From Candidatus Cloacimonas sp. (GTDB taxonomy: Bacteria; Cloacimonadota; Cloacimonadia; Cloacimonadales; Cloacimonadaceae), in assembly GCA_023227825.1 (NCBI GenBank), contig JALOCJ010000003.1, positions 62,001-126,000 of the forward strand: a DNA stretch of 64,000 bases, given 5' to 3'. Of the stretch, positions 17,976 to 26,307 are shown piece by piece. Positions within the stretch are counted from its first letter, which is position 1. Each line of letters begins with the position of its first letter. The position numbers and the translations under genes were made by a program. The notes under the pieces were generated by a model. The model worked only from the letters and a program-made list of their open reading frames with translations. It searched no databases and was not told the DNA's origin.

Positions 17976-19079
17976 ATGAAAGATAGATTTATTGTTTCAC
18001 CGGCTCCTCATTTTCATGATCAGACCACTACTAAAAATGTAATGTGGAATGTTGTGCTGGCTTTAACTCCGGCTCTAATTTTCGCTATTTATTTCTGGGG
18101 TTTCAAGTCCTTGTTGTTAACATTGTTAGGCGCAGTTTCAGCTATGGTAACAGAGGCAATAATTCAAAAATTACGCAAAGTTCCGATTACTGTTTCCGAT
18201 GGGAGTGCTTTTTTAACCGGTATGCTACTTGCCTATAATATAAATGCTGGAGCACCCTGGTGGATTCCTGTTTTAGGTGCTGCCTTTGCAATTGCAATTG
18301 GAAAACAGGTCTTTGGTGGTTTAGGCAATAATCCTGTTAATCCTGCTCTTTTAGGAAGGGCTTTTTTAATGGCTTCCTGGCCCACCCTAATGACAGCCGG
18401 ATGGTCCATTCCTAAAGGCGGAACTTTAAGCGGAATAACCGATCCGAGTGTGATAGCTGTAAACCTGCAAAATTTATCTCCCAAGGCATACGATTTGGTA
18501 ACAGGTGCTACTCCTTTAAAAGTAGCTCAAACCTTAAGAGATAGCAGTTTTGTATCTTCGCTTAGTGCAAATGCGGAACAGGGTTTTGACCTGGCAAATC
18601 GTATTTTTACAAACTTAACCGATTTATCTGCCTTAAAAAATCTTTTCTGGGGAAATATCGGTGGTTGCATTGGCGAGGTTAGCGTTTTTGCTTTACTTTT
18701 AGGCGCTGCTTATTTGCTTTATAAAAACATAATTGAATGGCGGATTCCCCTTTTCTATATAGGAACCGTTTTTGTGCTCTCTTTCTTTTTAGCTCCGCTG
18801 AAAGGTTCAGGTTTTAGTCCATTATTGCCATTTTTTCATATTTTTTCCGGCGGATTGATGTTAGGTGCATTTTTTATGGCAACGGATTATACAACAACAC
18901 CAATAACCAAAAGCGGGAGAATAATTTTTGCTATAGGTTGCGGAATTTTAACAGTAGTAATTCGGTTGTATGGTGGCTATCCTGAAGGCGTAAGCTACAG
19001 CATTTTGTTTATGAATGTGTTGACTCCTTTAATTGATAAATTTAATATGCCCAAAGCATTTGGGAGGGTAAAAAAATGA
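17976..19079 (+). CDS. rnfD: Electron transport complex subunit RnfD
   Basis: Membrane subunit of Rnf with a covalently bound FMN. The attachment motif is TGATP, with T179 as the expected flavinylated threonine. The family hallmark GNNPVNPALLGRAFLMASWP is near 110-130. Multiple hydrophobic helices span the 367 residues. The start is ATG at 17976, preceded by AGGTGA, which forms the tail of the rnfC stop region. It overlaps rnfG by 4 bases (ATGA). Confidence 0.95.
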   Translation: MKDRFIVSPAPHFHDQTTTKNVMWNVVLALTPALIFAIYFWGFKSLLLTLLGAVSAMVTEAIIQKLRKVPITVSDGSAFLTGMLLAYNINAGAPWWIPVLGAAFAIAIGKQVFGGLGNNPVNPALLGRAFLMASWPTLMTAGWSIPKGGTLSGITDPSVIAVNLQNLSPKAYDLVTGATPLKVAQTLRDSSFVSSLSANAEQGFDLANRIFTNLTDLSALKNLFWGNIGGCIGEVSVFALLLGAAYLLYKNIIEWRIPLFYIGTVFVLSFFLAPLKGSGFSPLLPFFHIFSGGLMLGAFFMATDYTTTPITKSGRIIFAIGCGILTVVIRLYGGYPEGVSYSILFMNVLTPLIDKFNMPKAFGRVKK

Positions 19080-19666
19080 AAATATTTTTACAACTTGGTT
19101 TAATACTGCTTGCCTTTTGTGTGGTAGCAACTGCACTTTTGGCTTATGTGAATTCTATTACTAAACCTCAAATTGATTCTATTCAACAGAAAGAAGCGGA
19201 AGAAACCCGTCGCAAACTGATTCCGGATAGCGATTTTGAGGAAATACAAGGTGAATTTACTTACTATATTGCTAAAGATAGTAAAACAGGCGAAGTGAAG
19301 GGCTATGTTTTTACGGCAGAAAAAAATGGCTATAACGGTCCTGTAAAAACAATGGCAGCAGTGGATAAGGATTATAATATTATAGCTATAAATGTAATTC
19401 AACAAACAGAAACTCCCGGCTTGGGAACAAATTCCACTCAACCCAAATTTACAGACCAGTTTAAAGGAAAAACCGTGGAACAACTAATTGTAGATAAAGA
19501 CGGTGGAGTTCCTCCCAATTGTATTAAAGCCATAACAGGAGCTACTATTACCACCCGTGCAGTAACAAATTCTTTGAAGGAATCCATTGAAATGCTGAAA
19601 ACTCAGGTTCAAACAAAAAACATTACTCCCAATGAGACAGGGGCAAAAGAGGAGGTGAACAAATGA
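19076..19666 (+). CDS. rnfG: Electron transport complex subunit RnfG
   Basis: Periplasm-facing subunit with one N-terminal membrane anchor (residues 3-25) and an FMN-binding domain. The covalent-FMN motif is TGATI, with T157 as the expected attachment residue. At 196 residues it has standard length. It is coupled by 4-base overlaps to rnfD before it and rnfE after it. The C-terminal tail (NITPNETGAKEEVNK) is polar and probably disordered. Confidence 0.94.
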   Translation: MKIFLQLGLILLAFCVVATALLAYVNSITKPQIDSIQQKEAEETRRKLIPDSDFEEIQGEFTYYIAKDSKTGEVKGYVFTAEKNGYNGPVKTMAAVDKDYNIIAINVIQQTETPGLGTNSTQPKFTDQFKGKTVEQLIVDKDGGVPPNCIKAITGATITTRAVTNSLKESIEMLKTQVQTKNITPNETGAKEEVNK

Positions 19667-20253
19667 GCTTTATGAAAGAATTAACGAAAGGTATCATAAA
19701 GGAAAATCCTACTTTCGTGATTGTCTTGGGTATGTGTCCTACATTAGCTACTTCTACATCTGTAAATAATGCTATTGGAATGGGTTTGGCAGCTACCTTT
19801 GTGCTGATTTGTTCCAATATCTTTATTTCGCTGATTAAGAACATAACTCCCGATAAAATTCGTATTCCAGTATATGTAATTGTAATAGCTGCTTTCGTTT
19901 CCATAGTGGATATGAGTATGGCTGCTTATTTACCGGCTTTGCATAAATCCTTAGGATTGTTTATTCCTTTGATTGTAGTGAATTGCATCATAATGGGAAG
20001 GGCGGAAGCTTATGCGAATAAAAATAATGTAATCAATTCTATTGCTGACGGCATTGGAATGGGGCTTGGTTTTACTCTTGCTTTGTGTTTGGTTGCTACA
20101 ATCAGGGAAATTTTAGGTAACGGTACCTGGTTAAATATAAGAGTTATGCCTGAGACCTACGATCCAATGTTGATTACTTTGCTTGCTCCTGGTGCTTTTA
20201 TTACCTTAGGACTTTTGATGGGATTGATGAATATGCTGAAGGAGAAGAAATAA
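19663..20253 (+). CDS. rnfE: Electron transport complex subunit RnfE
   Basis: Integral membrane subunit (196 residues, about six helices) that with RnfA forms the membrane core of Rnf. The family start MSFMKELTKGIIKENPTFVI and the LGMCPTLA motif at about 24-31 are present; these cysteines are thought to take part in a membrane-embedded iron-sulfur site shared with RnfA. It overlaps rnfG by 4 bases and shares one base with rnfA, so expression is tightly coupled. Confidence 0.95.
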   Translation: MSFMKELTKGIIKENPTFVIVLGMCPTLATSTSVNNAIGMGLAATFVLICSNIFISLIKNITPDKIRIPVYVIVIAAFVSIVDMSMAAYLPALHKSLGLFIPLIVVNCIIMGRAEAYANKNNVINSIADGIGMGLGFTLALCLVATIREILGNGTWLNIRVMPETYDPMLITLLAPGAFITLGLLMGLMNMLKEKK

Positions 20254-20855
20254 TGGGATTCCTCGGACAACTTTTCACGATGGCAATTTCTGCTATTTTA
20301 ATACAGAACTTTGTGCTTTCGCGTTTCTTAGGGTTATGTCCCTATCTTGGTGTATCCAAAAAAATGGATTCTGCTTTCGGAATGGGTATGGCTGTTATCT
20401 TTGTAATGACTATGGCTTCTGCTTTCTGCTATTTAATTTATCAATATATCCTGGTTCCATTTGAATTGGAATATCTGCAGACCCTGGCTTTTATTTTAAC
20501 GATTGCTGCACTGGTGCAGTTTGTAGAAATGTTTATTAAGAAGAATTCCCCTGCCTTATATAAATCCCTGGGTGTTTATCTTCCTTTAATTACAACCAAC
20601 TGTGCTGTTTTAGGCGTGGCGATTCTGAATATTACTCCCTTGGCAGATGGGACGCGTTACAATTTTATATGGGCTGTTTTAAACGGTTTTCTTTCCGGTG
20701 TTGGTTTCACTTTTGTCCTTTTAGCAATGGCGGGAATCAGAGAACGTTTGGAAATGGCAGAAATGCCAAAAAGTATGCGTGGAATGCCAAGCGGTTTAAT
20801 TCTTGCCGGAACAATGGCTTTGGCTTTTTACGGTTTTATGGGAATGAAGTTTTAA
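20253..20855 (+). CDS. rnfA: Electron transport complex subunit RnfA
   Basis: Integral membrane partner of RnfE and homologous to it; the LGLCPYLGVSKK motif near 26-37 corresponds to the LGMCPTLA motif of RnfE. The 200 residues carry about six helices. The order rnfC-D-G-E-A-B matches the arrangement known from Acetobacterium-like and other anaerobic Rnf clusters. The stop is followed by AAAGGAAAGG, the ribosome binding site of rnfB. Confidence 0.95.
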   Translation: MGFLGQLFTMAISAILIQNFVLSRFLGLCPYLGVSKKMDSAFGMGMAVIFVMTMASAFCYLIYQYILVPFELEYLQTLAFILTIAALVQFVEMFIKKNSPALYKSLGVYLPLITTNCAVLGVAILNITPLADGTRYNFIWAVLNGFLSGVGFTFVLLAMAGIRERLEMAEMPKSMRGMPSGLILAGTMALAFYGFMGMKF

Positions 20856-20869
20856 AGGAAAGGTAATAT

Positions 20870-21721
20870 ATGCTTAATTTAATTGTTGTTCCTTTGGCTG
20901 CAACCGGAACATCTGCTATAGTGCTTCCGGTTGTTATTATGGGTTCGCTGGGTTTGATCTTTGGATTGATACTTGCTTTTGCTTCCAAGGTCTTTCCCGT
21001 TACTGTAGATGAACGCATAGAAAAAATTATAGAGGTCCTGCCTGGAGCCAACTGCGGTGCTTGTGGTCAACCTGGATGTTCAGGATATGCTACAGCTATT
21101 GTTAATGAGGGAAAAGAATTGAATTTATGTGCTCCCGGAGGTCCTGCAGTAGTAGAAAAAATCGCTCAAATTATGGGCAAAGATGCAACCGCAAAAGAAC
21201 GAAAAATTGCCTTCATTCATTGCAGTAGCGGGGGAAAAAACAACACTAAATGGAAATATGCCTATCAGGGTATGGAAAGTTGCCTTTCTGCTGTAAATAT
21301 TGCTGATGGACCGAATCTTTGCTCCTGGGGTTGCGTTGGTTTCAATGATTGTGTAGCTGCCTGTAAATTTGATGCTATCAGCGTTGATGAAAATGGAATG
21401 CGGATTATTGATAGAGAAAAATGTACCGGTTGCGGTGCTTGTGTAACTGTCTGCCCACGTAAATTGATAATGCTTATTCCGGAAAGTATGAATGTGTTTA
21501 TATCCTGCAGTTCCAAAGATAAAAATCCCTTGCCCAAACAAAATTGCGGAGCCGATAAGCCCTGCATTGGTTGCGGGCTGTGTGCTAAAAAGTGTCCTGT
21601 TCAGGCAATTACTGTAGAGAATAATATCGCTAGAATTGATTACAGCAAATGCACCGATTGCGGAACCTGTGCTACTGTCTGTCCTACAAAAGCTATCATA
21701 AACCTGAAAACGGAAGGTTGA
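20870..21721 (+). CDS. rnfB: Electron transport complex subunit RnfB
   Basis: Ferredoxin-side iron-sulfur subunit. An N-terminal membrane anchor (about 16-40) is followed by the Fe-S motif CGACGQPGC (C62, C65, C70) with C87. Further on come CVGFNDCVAACKFDAI-type cysteines and three clear 4Fe-4S ferredoxin motifs: CTGCGACVTVCP, CIGCGLCAKKCP and CTDCGTCATVCP. It is the last rnf gene. The last codons, ggt tga, are formed by the first bases of a GTTGA-type hairpin repeat (21717-21734), so the present stop codon lies inside a repeat. Confidence 0.95.
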   Translation: MLNLIVVPLAATGTSAIVLPVVIMGSLGLIFGLILAFASKVFPVTVDERIEKIIEVLPGANCGACGQPGCSGYATAIVNEGKELNLCAPGGPAVVEKIAQIMGKDATAKERKIAFIHCSSGGKNNTKWKYAYQGMESCLSAVNIADGPNLCSWGCVGFNDCVAACKFDAISVDENGMRIIDREKCTGCGACVTVCPRKLIMLIPESMNVFISCSSKDKNPLPKQNCGADKPCIGCGLCAKKCPVQAITVENNIARIDYSKCTDCGTCATVCPTKAIINLKTEG

Positions 21722-21883
21722 TATCCCCGTCAACTACAGGACAGTTGACGTCCTCGTCAACTTTCTGGTTACCCCGGAAGGTTGATGTCCCCGTCAACTC
21801 CCAATCAACATATTATTACTCAGCTGCAAAAAGTTATCAATAAATGTATAGTTCAGTTGTAAGTGGAACGACAAGATGTCGTT
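21717..21883. repeat. Cluster of four GTTGAC/AACGAC hairpin repeats
   Basis: Four small hairpins: 21717-21734, 21744-21761 (GTTGAC gtcctc GTCAAC), 21781-21798 (GTTGAT gtcccc GTCAAC) and 21867-21883 (AACGAC aagat GTCGTT). The last is preceded by cagttgtaagtgg, the same lead-in as the 113-bp units at 45897-46180. The first supplies the rnfB stop. Confidence 0.75.
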
Positions 21884-22132
21884 CTTCCTATCAGCCAGGA
21901 ATTATTAGCACCTTCAGATTTAACTACTTACGATATTCTTAACAGCACTTATGACTTATGATGACATAAAAAAATAGCAATCCCACTACCTCGCTATCTT
22001 ACCCTCTCACTAATAAAAGGTTTGACAAAAAAGGCAACTTTGAAAGTTTGACAATGGACTTTACGCTTTTTGGGTATGATAAAAAGTAAGGTCTAACTAT
22101 TATCCTGAACTAAATATTATAATGGAAGTAAA
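21884..22132. other. Non-coding gap before the ABC exporter genes
   Basis: With the preceding repeats this is a 411-bp gap. Two TTGACA hexamers (22022-22027, 22048-22053) and a TATGAT (22075-22080) occur upstream of the exporter operon. Their spacing (21 bases for the nearer pair) is too long for a confident promoter call. No gene is visible. Confidence 0.4.
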
Positions 22133-23884
22133 ATGCGCACTTTTGATGCTGTTCTTCCTTATTTGAAGAAGAGCTACACCCGAATTTTGGGTGGATTGGT
22201 AATGTTAATTCTAGTGGATCTGGTGCAGCTTGCGGTTCCGAAAGTAATGCAATATGCGATAGATCATATTCAGGAAAGGACTATAGATCAACAGGGTCTG
22301 CTTTGGATTGCTTTAATTATTTTTGCCTTTGCAATTGCGGTAATGGTTTTAAGGTTTTTCTGGAGAATTTTAATAATAGGCAATTCCTACAACATTGAAA
22401 AGAGTTTGCGTCAGGATTTTTACGATCATTTGCTTAGATTATCCCAGAATTTTTTTAATAAAAGCAAAACCGGTGACTTGATGGCTTATGCCACTAACGA
22501 TTTAAATGCGGTTCGTCAACTTTTCGGTATGGGTCTAATTTCAGCAATGGATATTGTTTTAATGACCATTGCTTCTTTTGCTTTTATGGTTTCTATTAAT
22601 CCTAGGTTGACCTTATTGGCAGTCCTTCCTATGCCGGTGATATCATTAACAATTCTATTTTTCGGGAAAAAAATGCATAGACGGTTCAAAGCAGTGCAGG
22701 AATGTTTTGCTGCTCTAAGTGGAAAAGTGCAGGAAAGTATTTCAGGGATTAGAATAGTAAAGGCATTTTGTCAGGAAAAAACAGAACTGAAGAAAATAGA
22801 TGAGATCTCACAGGAATTTGTAAACCAAAATATGTCACTGGCTAAGATTGCGGGTGTTTTTCATCCTTTTATGGGTTTTGTAATCAGCATTAGTATGATC
22901 ATCACTATTTACTTTGGGGGTAGAGCAGCTATTCAAGGAGATATTAGTATTGGGGGTTTTATTGCTTTCTTTCAGTATCTCGGAATGCTTGTTTGGCCTA
23001 TGATTGCTATTGGCTGGATTGTAGATATGTATCAAAGAGGAACCGCTTCTCTGAAACGACTTAATGATATATTTGAAGTTAAACCAGAGATTGATGATAC
23101 ATTAGCAGATATGAGTATTAAACAACTGGAAGGGGAGATTTTATTTCAGAATTTAAGTTTCCGCTATGAAGAACATCTGCCTCTGATCTTTAATGATATC
23201 ACTGCAGGTATTGAAGCAGGAAAAACACTGGCTGTGGTTGGACCTACAGGTTGTGGTAAGACCACTTTAATTGAACTTTTAGTGAGAATATATAATCCTC
23301 CGCATAATAGTATCTATGTTGATGGTTATGAACTATATAAAATTCCTTTAAGTATCTTGCGTAGAGATATGGTTTTAGTGCCGCAGGATATTTTTCTGTT
23401 TTCAGAATCCATTGCTGATAACATTCGTTTGGGAAAACCTGATGCTTCGGATGAAGAGGTTTTTGAAGCAGCTCGTATTGCTCAGGTTTATGATGAAATA
23501 ATGGAATTTGAACATCAGTTTGGAACAATTGTAGGAGAGCGTGGTTTAACTCTTTCCGGAGGGCAAAAACAAAGAGTTGCAATTGCCAGAGCTTTACTCA
23601 CTAATCCCCGGATTTTAATTTTAGATGATGCTCTTTCTGCAGTGGATACTAAAACGGAAAGACATATTTTGGAACGCTTAATTGAAATACGCAAAGCGAA
23701 AACAACAATTATTATCGCCCACCGTATATCTTCTTTACGACATTCCGATATGATTATCGTTATCAATAACAGTATCATAGCTGAAAGTGGTACTCATCAA
23801 GACCTTCTTGCCAAAGGGGGAATATATAAAGATTTATATGAAAAACAAAAGATTAGAGCCCGCCTGGAAGGAGAAGAAGAATAA
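22133..23884 (+). CDS. Heterodimeric ABC exporter, half-transporter with degenerate ATP site
   Basis: 583-residue type IV ABC exporter half: six helices (about 15-310), then a nucleotide-binding domain with Walker A GPTGCGKT (370-377), signature LSGGQKQR and Walker B ILILDD (D498, D499). The residue after the Walker B aspartate, normally the catalytic glutamate, is aspartate D499. That is the hallmark of the degenerate-site subunit in heterodimers such as TM287/288, LmrCD and BmrCD. The next gene starts on the last base of this stop codon and encodes the partner with an intact glutamate. The substrate is unknown; multidrug or lipid-like export is a family-level guess. Confidence 0.9.
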   Translation: MRTFDAVLPYLKKSYTRILGGLVMLILVDLVQLAVPKVMQYAIDHIQERTIDQQGLLWIALIIFAFAIAVMVLRFFWRILIIGNSYNIEKSLRQDFYDHLLRLSQNFFNKSKTGDLMAYATNDLNAVRQLFGMGLISAMDIVLMTIASFAFMVSINPRLTLLAVLPMPVISLTILFFGKKMHRRFKAVQECFAALSGKVQESISGIRIVKAFCQEKTELKKIDEISQEFVNQNMSLAKIAGVFHPFMGFVISISMIITIYFGGRAAIQGDISIGGFIAFFQYLGMLVWPMIAIGWIVDMYQRGTASLKRLNDIFEVKPEIDDTLADMSIKQLEGEILFQNLSFRYEEHLPLIFNDITAGIEAGKTLAVVGPTGCGKTTLIELLVRIYNPPHNSIYVDGYELYKIPLSILRRDMVLVPQDIFLFSESIADNIRLGKPDASDEEVFEAARIAQVYDEIMEFEHQFGTIVGERGLTLSGGQKQRVAIARALLTNPRILILDDALSAVDTKTERHILERLIEIRKAKTTIIIAHRISSLRHSDMIIVINNSIIAESGTHQDLLAKGGIYKDLYEKQKIRARLEGEEE

Positions 23885-26046
23885 TGCACGGTGGTGGAGG
23901 TCACGGAGGACATAGTTCCTATTATGAAGATGAGCTGAAAACTAAAATTTATGATCAGCGGCTCTTCAATAATATGATTAGATATTTGAAGCCATATTTA
24001 CCAGCAGTTTTTCTCTCCTTTATGTTTTTAATGCTGATTTCCGCTGCAGAAGTAATTATTCCTTTAATTCAACGCTCTGCTATTGATGATTATATTGTCT
24101 CCGATAAGTCCATTGCTATTTTTACAGATGATACCGAATACCGTAATTTTATAAATCGTTATCAAAAGCTTGGTTTCAAGGAATATCAATATGGCACAAA
24201 TCACTTTGTGGTTATTAGTTATAAAGACCGCAATAAAATGAATCGTAGTGACTTGGAAGAGCTCAAAACAAAAGGAATCTTAAGTGAGGATACTGTTTTC
24301 CTTATTGAAGACAAAGCTAAAAATGTGAACATATTGAATAAATATCTGCAAAAAAATAATTATCTGACAAATCAGAAGCAGCTTTCCGGATGGTTTAAAA
24401 TTGGATCTGAAACTATTGCTGTTCCCCAAAAAGAGTTAAATAAATTACCCCGAAAAGAGCGGTTGGAAATACGCAATGAGGCATCTCAAAAATTATTATT
24501 ATTAGCTCTTATATTTTTGGCTATAATTACCTTACGCTTTATCGCCAGTTATTTTCAAACTGTTTTAACTTCTTATTTTTCCCAAAAAGCAATGGCTGAT
24601 TTAAGACATGATGTGTTTGGTCACCTGCAAAAAATGCCAACTAAATTCTTTGACCAAAATCCAGTGGGGCGATTAGTTACACGCGTAACCAATGACATTC
24701 GCGCTATAGATGAAATGTTGGCTTCAGGAGTGATAACTCTTATTCAGGATATTATCCTAATTTTCACGATTGTAATTTTAATGCTGGTACTGAACTGGCG
24801 TCTGGCATTAGTCAGTTTTAGTATTATTCCTTTAGTAATTTGGGTAATAGTAATTTTTCGGAAAAAAACCAGAGTTATTTATAGACAGGTTAGAACATAT
24901 CTTGCAGCTTTGAATGCTACTTTAGCTGAACATATTGCAGGACAGAAGATTATTCAGCTTTTCAACCAGTATTTTCATAAACGGCAGGAATTTGCTAATA
25001 TTAATCAGCAGTATTATTTAGCATCTATCAGCCAGATTCGTTTGTTTGCCTTTTTTAGACCTATTATTCATGTTTCATCTCAGATAGCAGTTGCATTAAT
25101 TATATGGTATGGGGGCGGCCAGATTCTTCAAAATGTAATCACAATCGGATTGCTGATGGCTTTTACGCAATATATTAATAAATTATTTGAGCCCATTAAC
25201 GATTTTTCAGAAAAATTCAATATCCTTCAAGGTGCAATGGCAAGTGCAGAAAGGATATTTGCTCTATTAGAAGTTTCTCCTGATGACTACCGCATTCAAA
25301 AACACAGGGGTTTAAAACTAAATGGAGAAATTGAATTTGACCATATCTGGCTTGCCTATAATGAAGAAGAATGGGTTTTAAAAGATGTCTCCTTTAAAAT
25401 TAAAGCGGGAGAAAAAATAGCTCTGGTAGGTCATACTGGAAGTGGGAAAACATCCATTGTAAACCTGATTTTAAATATGTATCCCTACCAGAAAGGAAGA
25501 ATATTGATTGACGGTAAAGAATTGCACGATTATTCTTTAGAAGATATTCGCAAAAATGTGGGAATCGTGCAACAGGATGTTTTCATTTTTGCTGGAACTA
25601 TAAAAGATAACATCGCTCTTGGAAATAAAGAGATTAGTGAAGAAGAGATAATACAAATAGCAAAATATGTTAATGCCGATAAATTTATCAGCCAATTACC
25701 TCAGCGCTACAATGAACCGGTTATGGAACGAGGAGCCACTCTTTCTACAGGACAGAGACAACTTATTGCCTTTGCCAGAGTGCTGGCTTACAATCCTTCC
25801 ATTTTTATTCTAGATGAGGCAACTTCCAATATTGATACCGAAACCGAACTCCTTATTCAAGATGCTTTAAACAAAGTTATAATGAATAGAACTTCTATCA
25901 TAATTGCCCATCGCCTTTCTACAATTCAGAATGTAGACCGAATTTTAGTTTTACATAAAGGTGAAATTGTAGAAGAGGGTTCGCATTATGAACTCCTTGA
26001 TAAACAGGGCTTATATTATGACTTATACCGTCTCCAATACACTTGA
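23884..26046 (+). CDS. Heterodimeric ABC exporter, catalytic half with extracellular insertion
   Basis: 720-residue partner of the preceding half-transporter. The N-terminus is Gly/His rich (MHGGGGHGGHSSYYED). Helix 1 is followed by an extra charged domain of about 130 residues (about 70-200) before helix 2, which accounts for the added length and would lie outside the membrane. The nucleotide-binding domain has Walker A GHTGSGKT (516-523) and Walker B ILDE with the catalytic glutamate E645. Its signature is altered to LSTGQ (620-624). A degenerate signature here plus D499 in the partner would place both defects in the same composite ATP site. The functional site would be formed by this Walker A/B and the partner's LSGGQ. 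Confidence 0.9.
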   Translation: MHGGGGHGGHSSYYEDELKTKIYDQRLFNNMIRYLKPYLPAVFLSFMFLMLISAAEVIIPLIQRSAIDDYIVSDKSIAIFTDDTEYRNFINRYQKLGFKEYQYGTNHFVVISYKDRNKMNRSDLEELKTKGILSEDTVFLIEDKAKNVNILNKYLQKNNYLTNQKQLSGWFKIGSETIAVPQKELNKLPRKERLEIRNEASQKLLLLALIFLAIITLRFIASYFQTVLTSYFSQKAMADLRHDVFGHLQKMPTKFFDQNPVGRLVTRVTNDIRAIDEMLASGVITLIQDIILIFTIVILMLVLNWRLALVSFSIIPLVIWVIVIFRKKTRVIYRQVRTYLAALNATLAEHIAGQKIIQLFNQYFHKRQEFANINQQYYLASISQIRLFAFFRPIIHVSSQIAVALIIWYGGGQILQNVITIGLLMAFTQYINKLFEPINDFSEKFNILQGAMASAERIFALLEVSPDDYRIQKHRGLKLNGEIEFDHIWLAYNEEEWVLKDVSFKIKAGEKIALVGHTGSGKTSIVNLILNMYPYQKGRILIDGKELHDYSLEDIRKNVGIVQQDVFIFAGTIKDNIALGNKEISEEEIIQIAKYVNADKFISQLPQRYNEPVMERGATLSTGQRQLIAFARVLAYNPSIFILDEATSNIDTETELLIQDALNKVIMNRTSIIIAHRLSTIQNVDRILVLHKGEIVEEGSHYELLDKQGLYYDLYRLQYT

Positions 26047-26307
26047 AAATAAAACCTGGATAAAAAAGTGATTGACAGAATAACGGGTTTGAAATAACTT
26101 ATAATTATAGGTATGGAGTATTTGTCACGCTAAAGTTTTTTTGTGCTCCCCTATATATATAGAGTGTTCTAATTCCGGAAGAACGATGTCCCCGTCGTTC
26201 AATGAAACCGACGGAACGATGTCCCCGTTGTTCAATGTGGTTGACCAGGAGGTCAACCTTCCGGTGCGATCATAAAAAAAACATTACTTGATCTATAAGG
26301 AGGATCA
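26047..26307. other. Leader region with hairpin repeats and possible promoter
   Basis: A TTGACA at 26072-26077 is followed by TAACTT (17-base spacing) and by a better TATAAT (26100-26105) at 22 bases. It is a weak promoter candidate for the secreted protein downstream. Between it and the start lie three hairpins of the GTTGAC/AACGAC family: 26182-26199, 26215-26232 and 26240-26257. AAGGAGG precedes the start codon. Confidence 0.45.

Noticed and set aside
21649..21843. Plus-strand frame ending in KVDVPVNSQS over the rnfB end
   Set aside because: It is a shadow of rnfB's ferredoxin domain running into hairpin repeats; no start signal.
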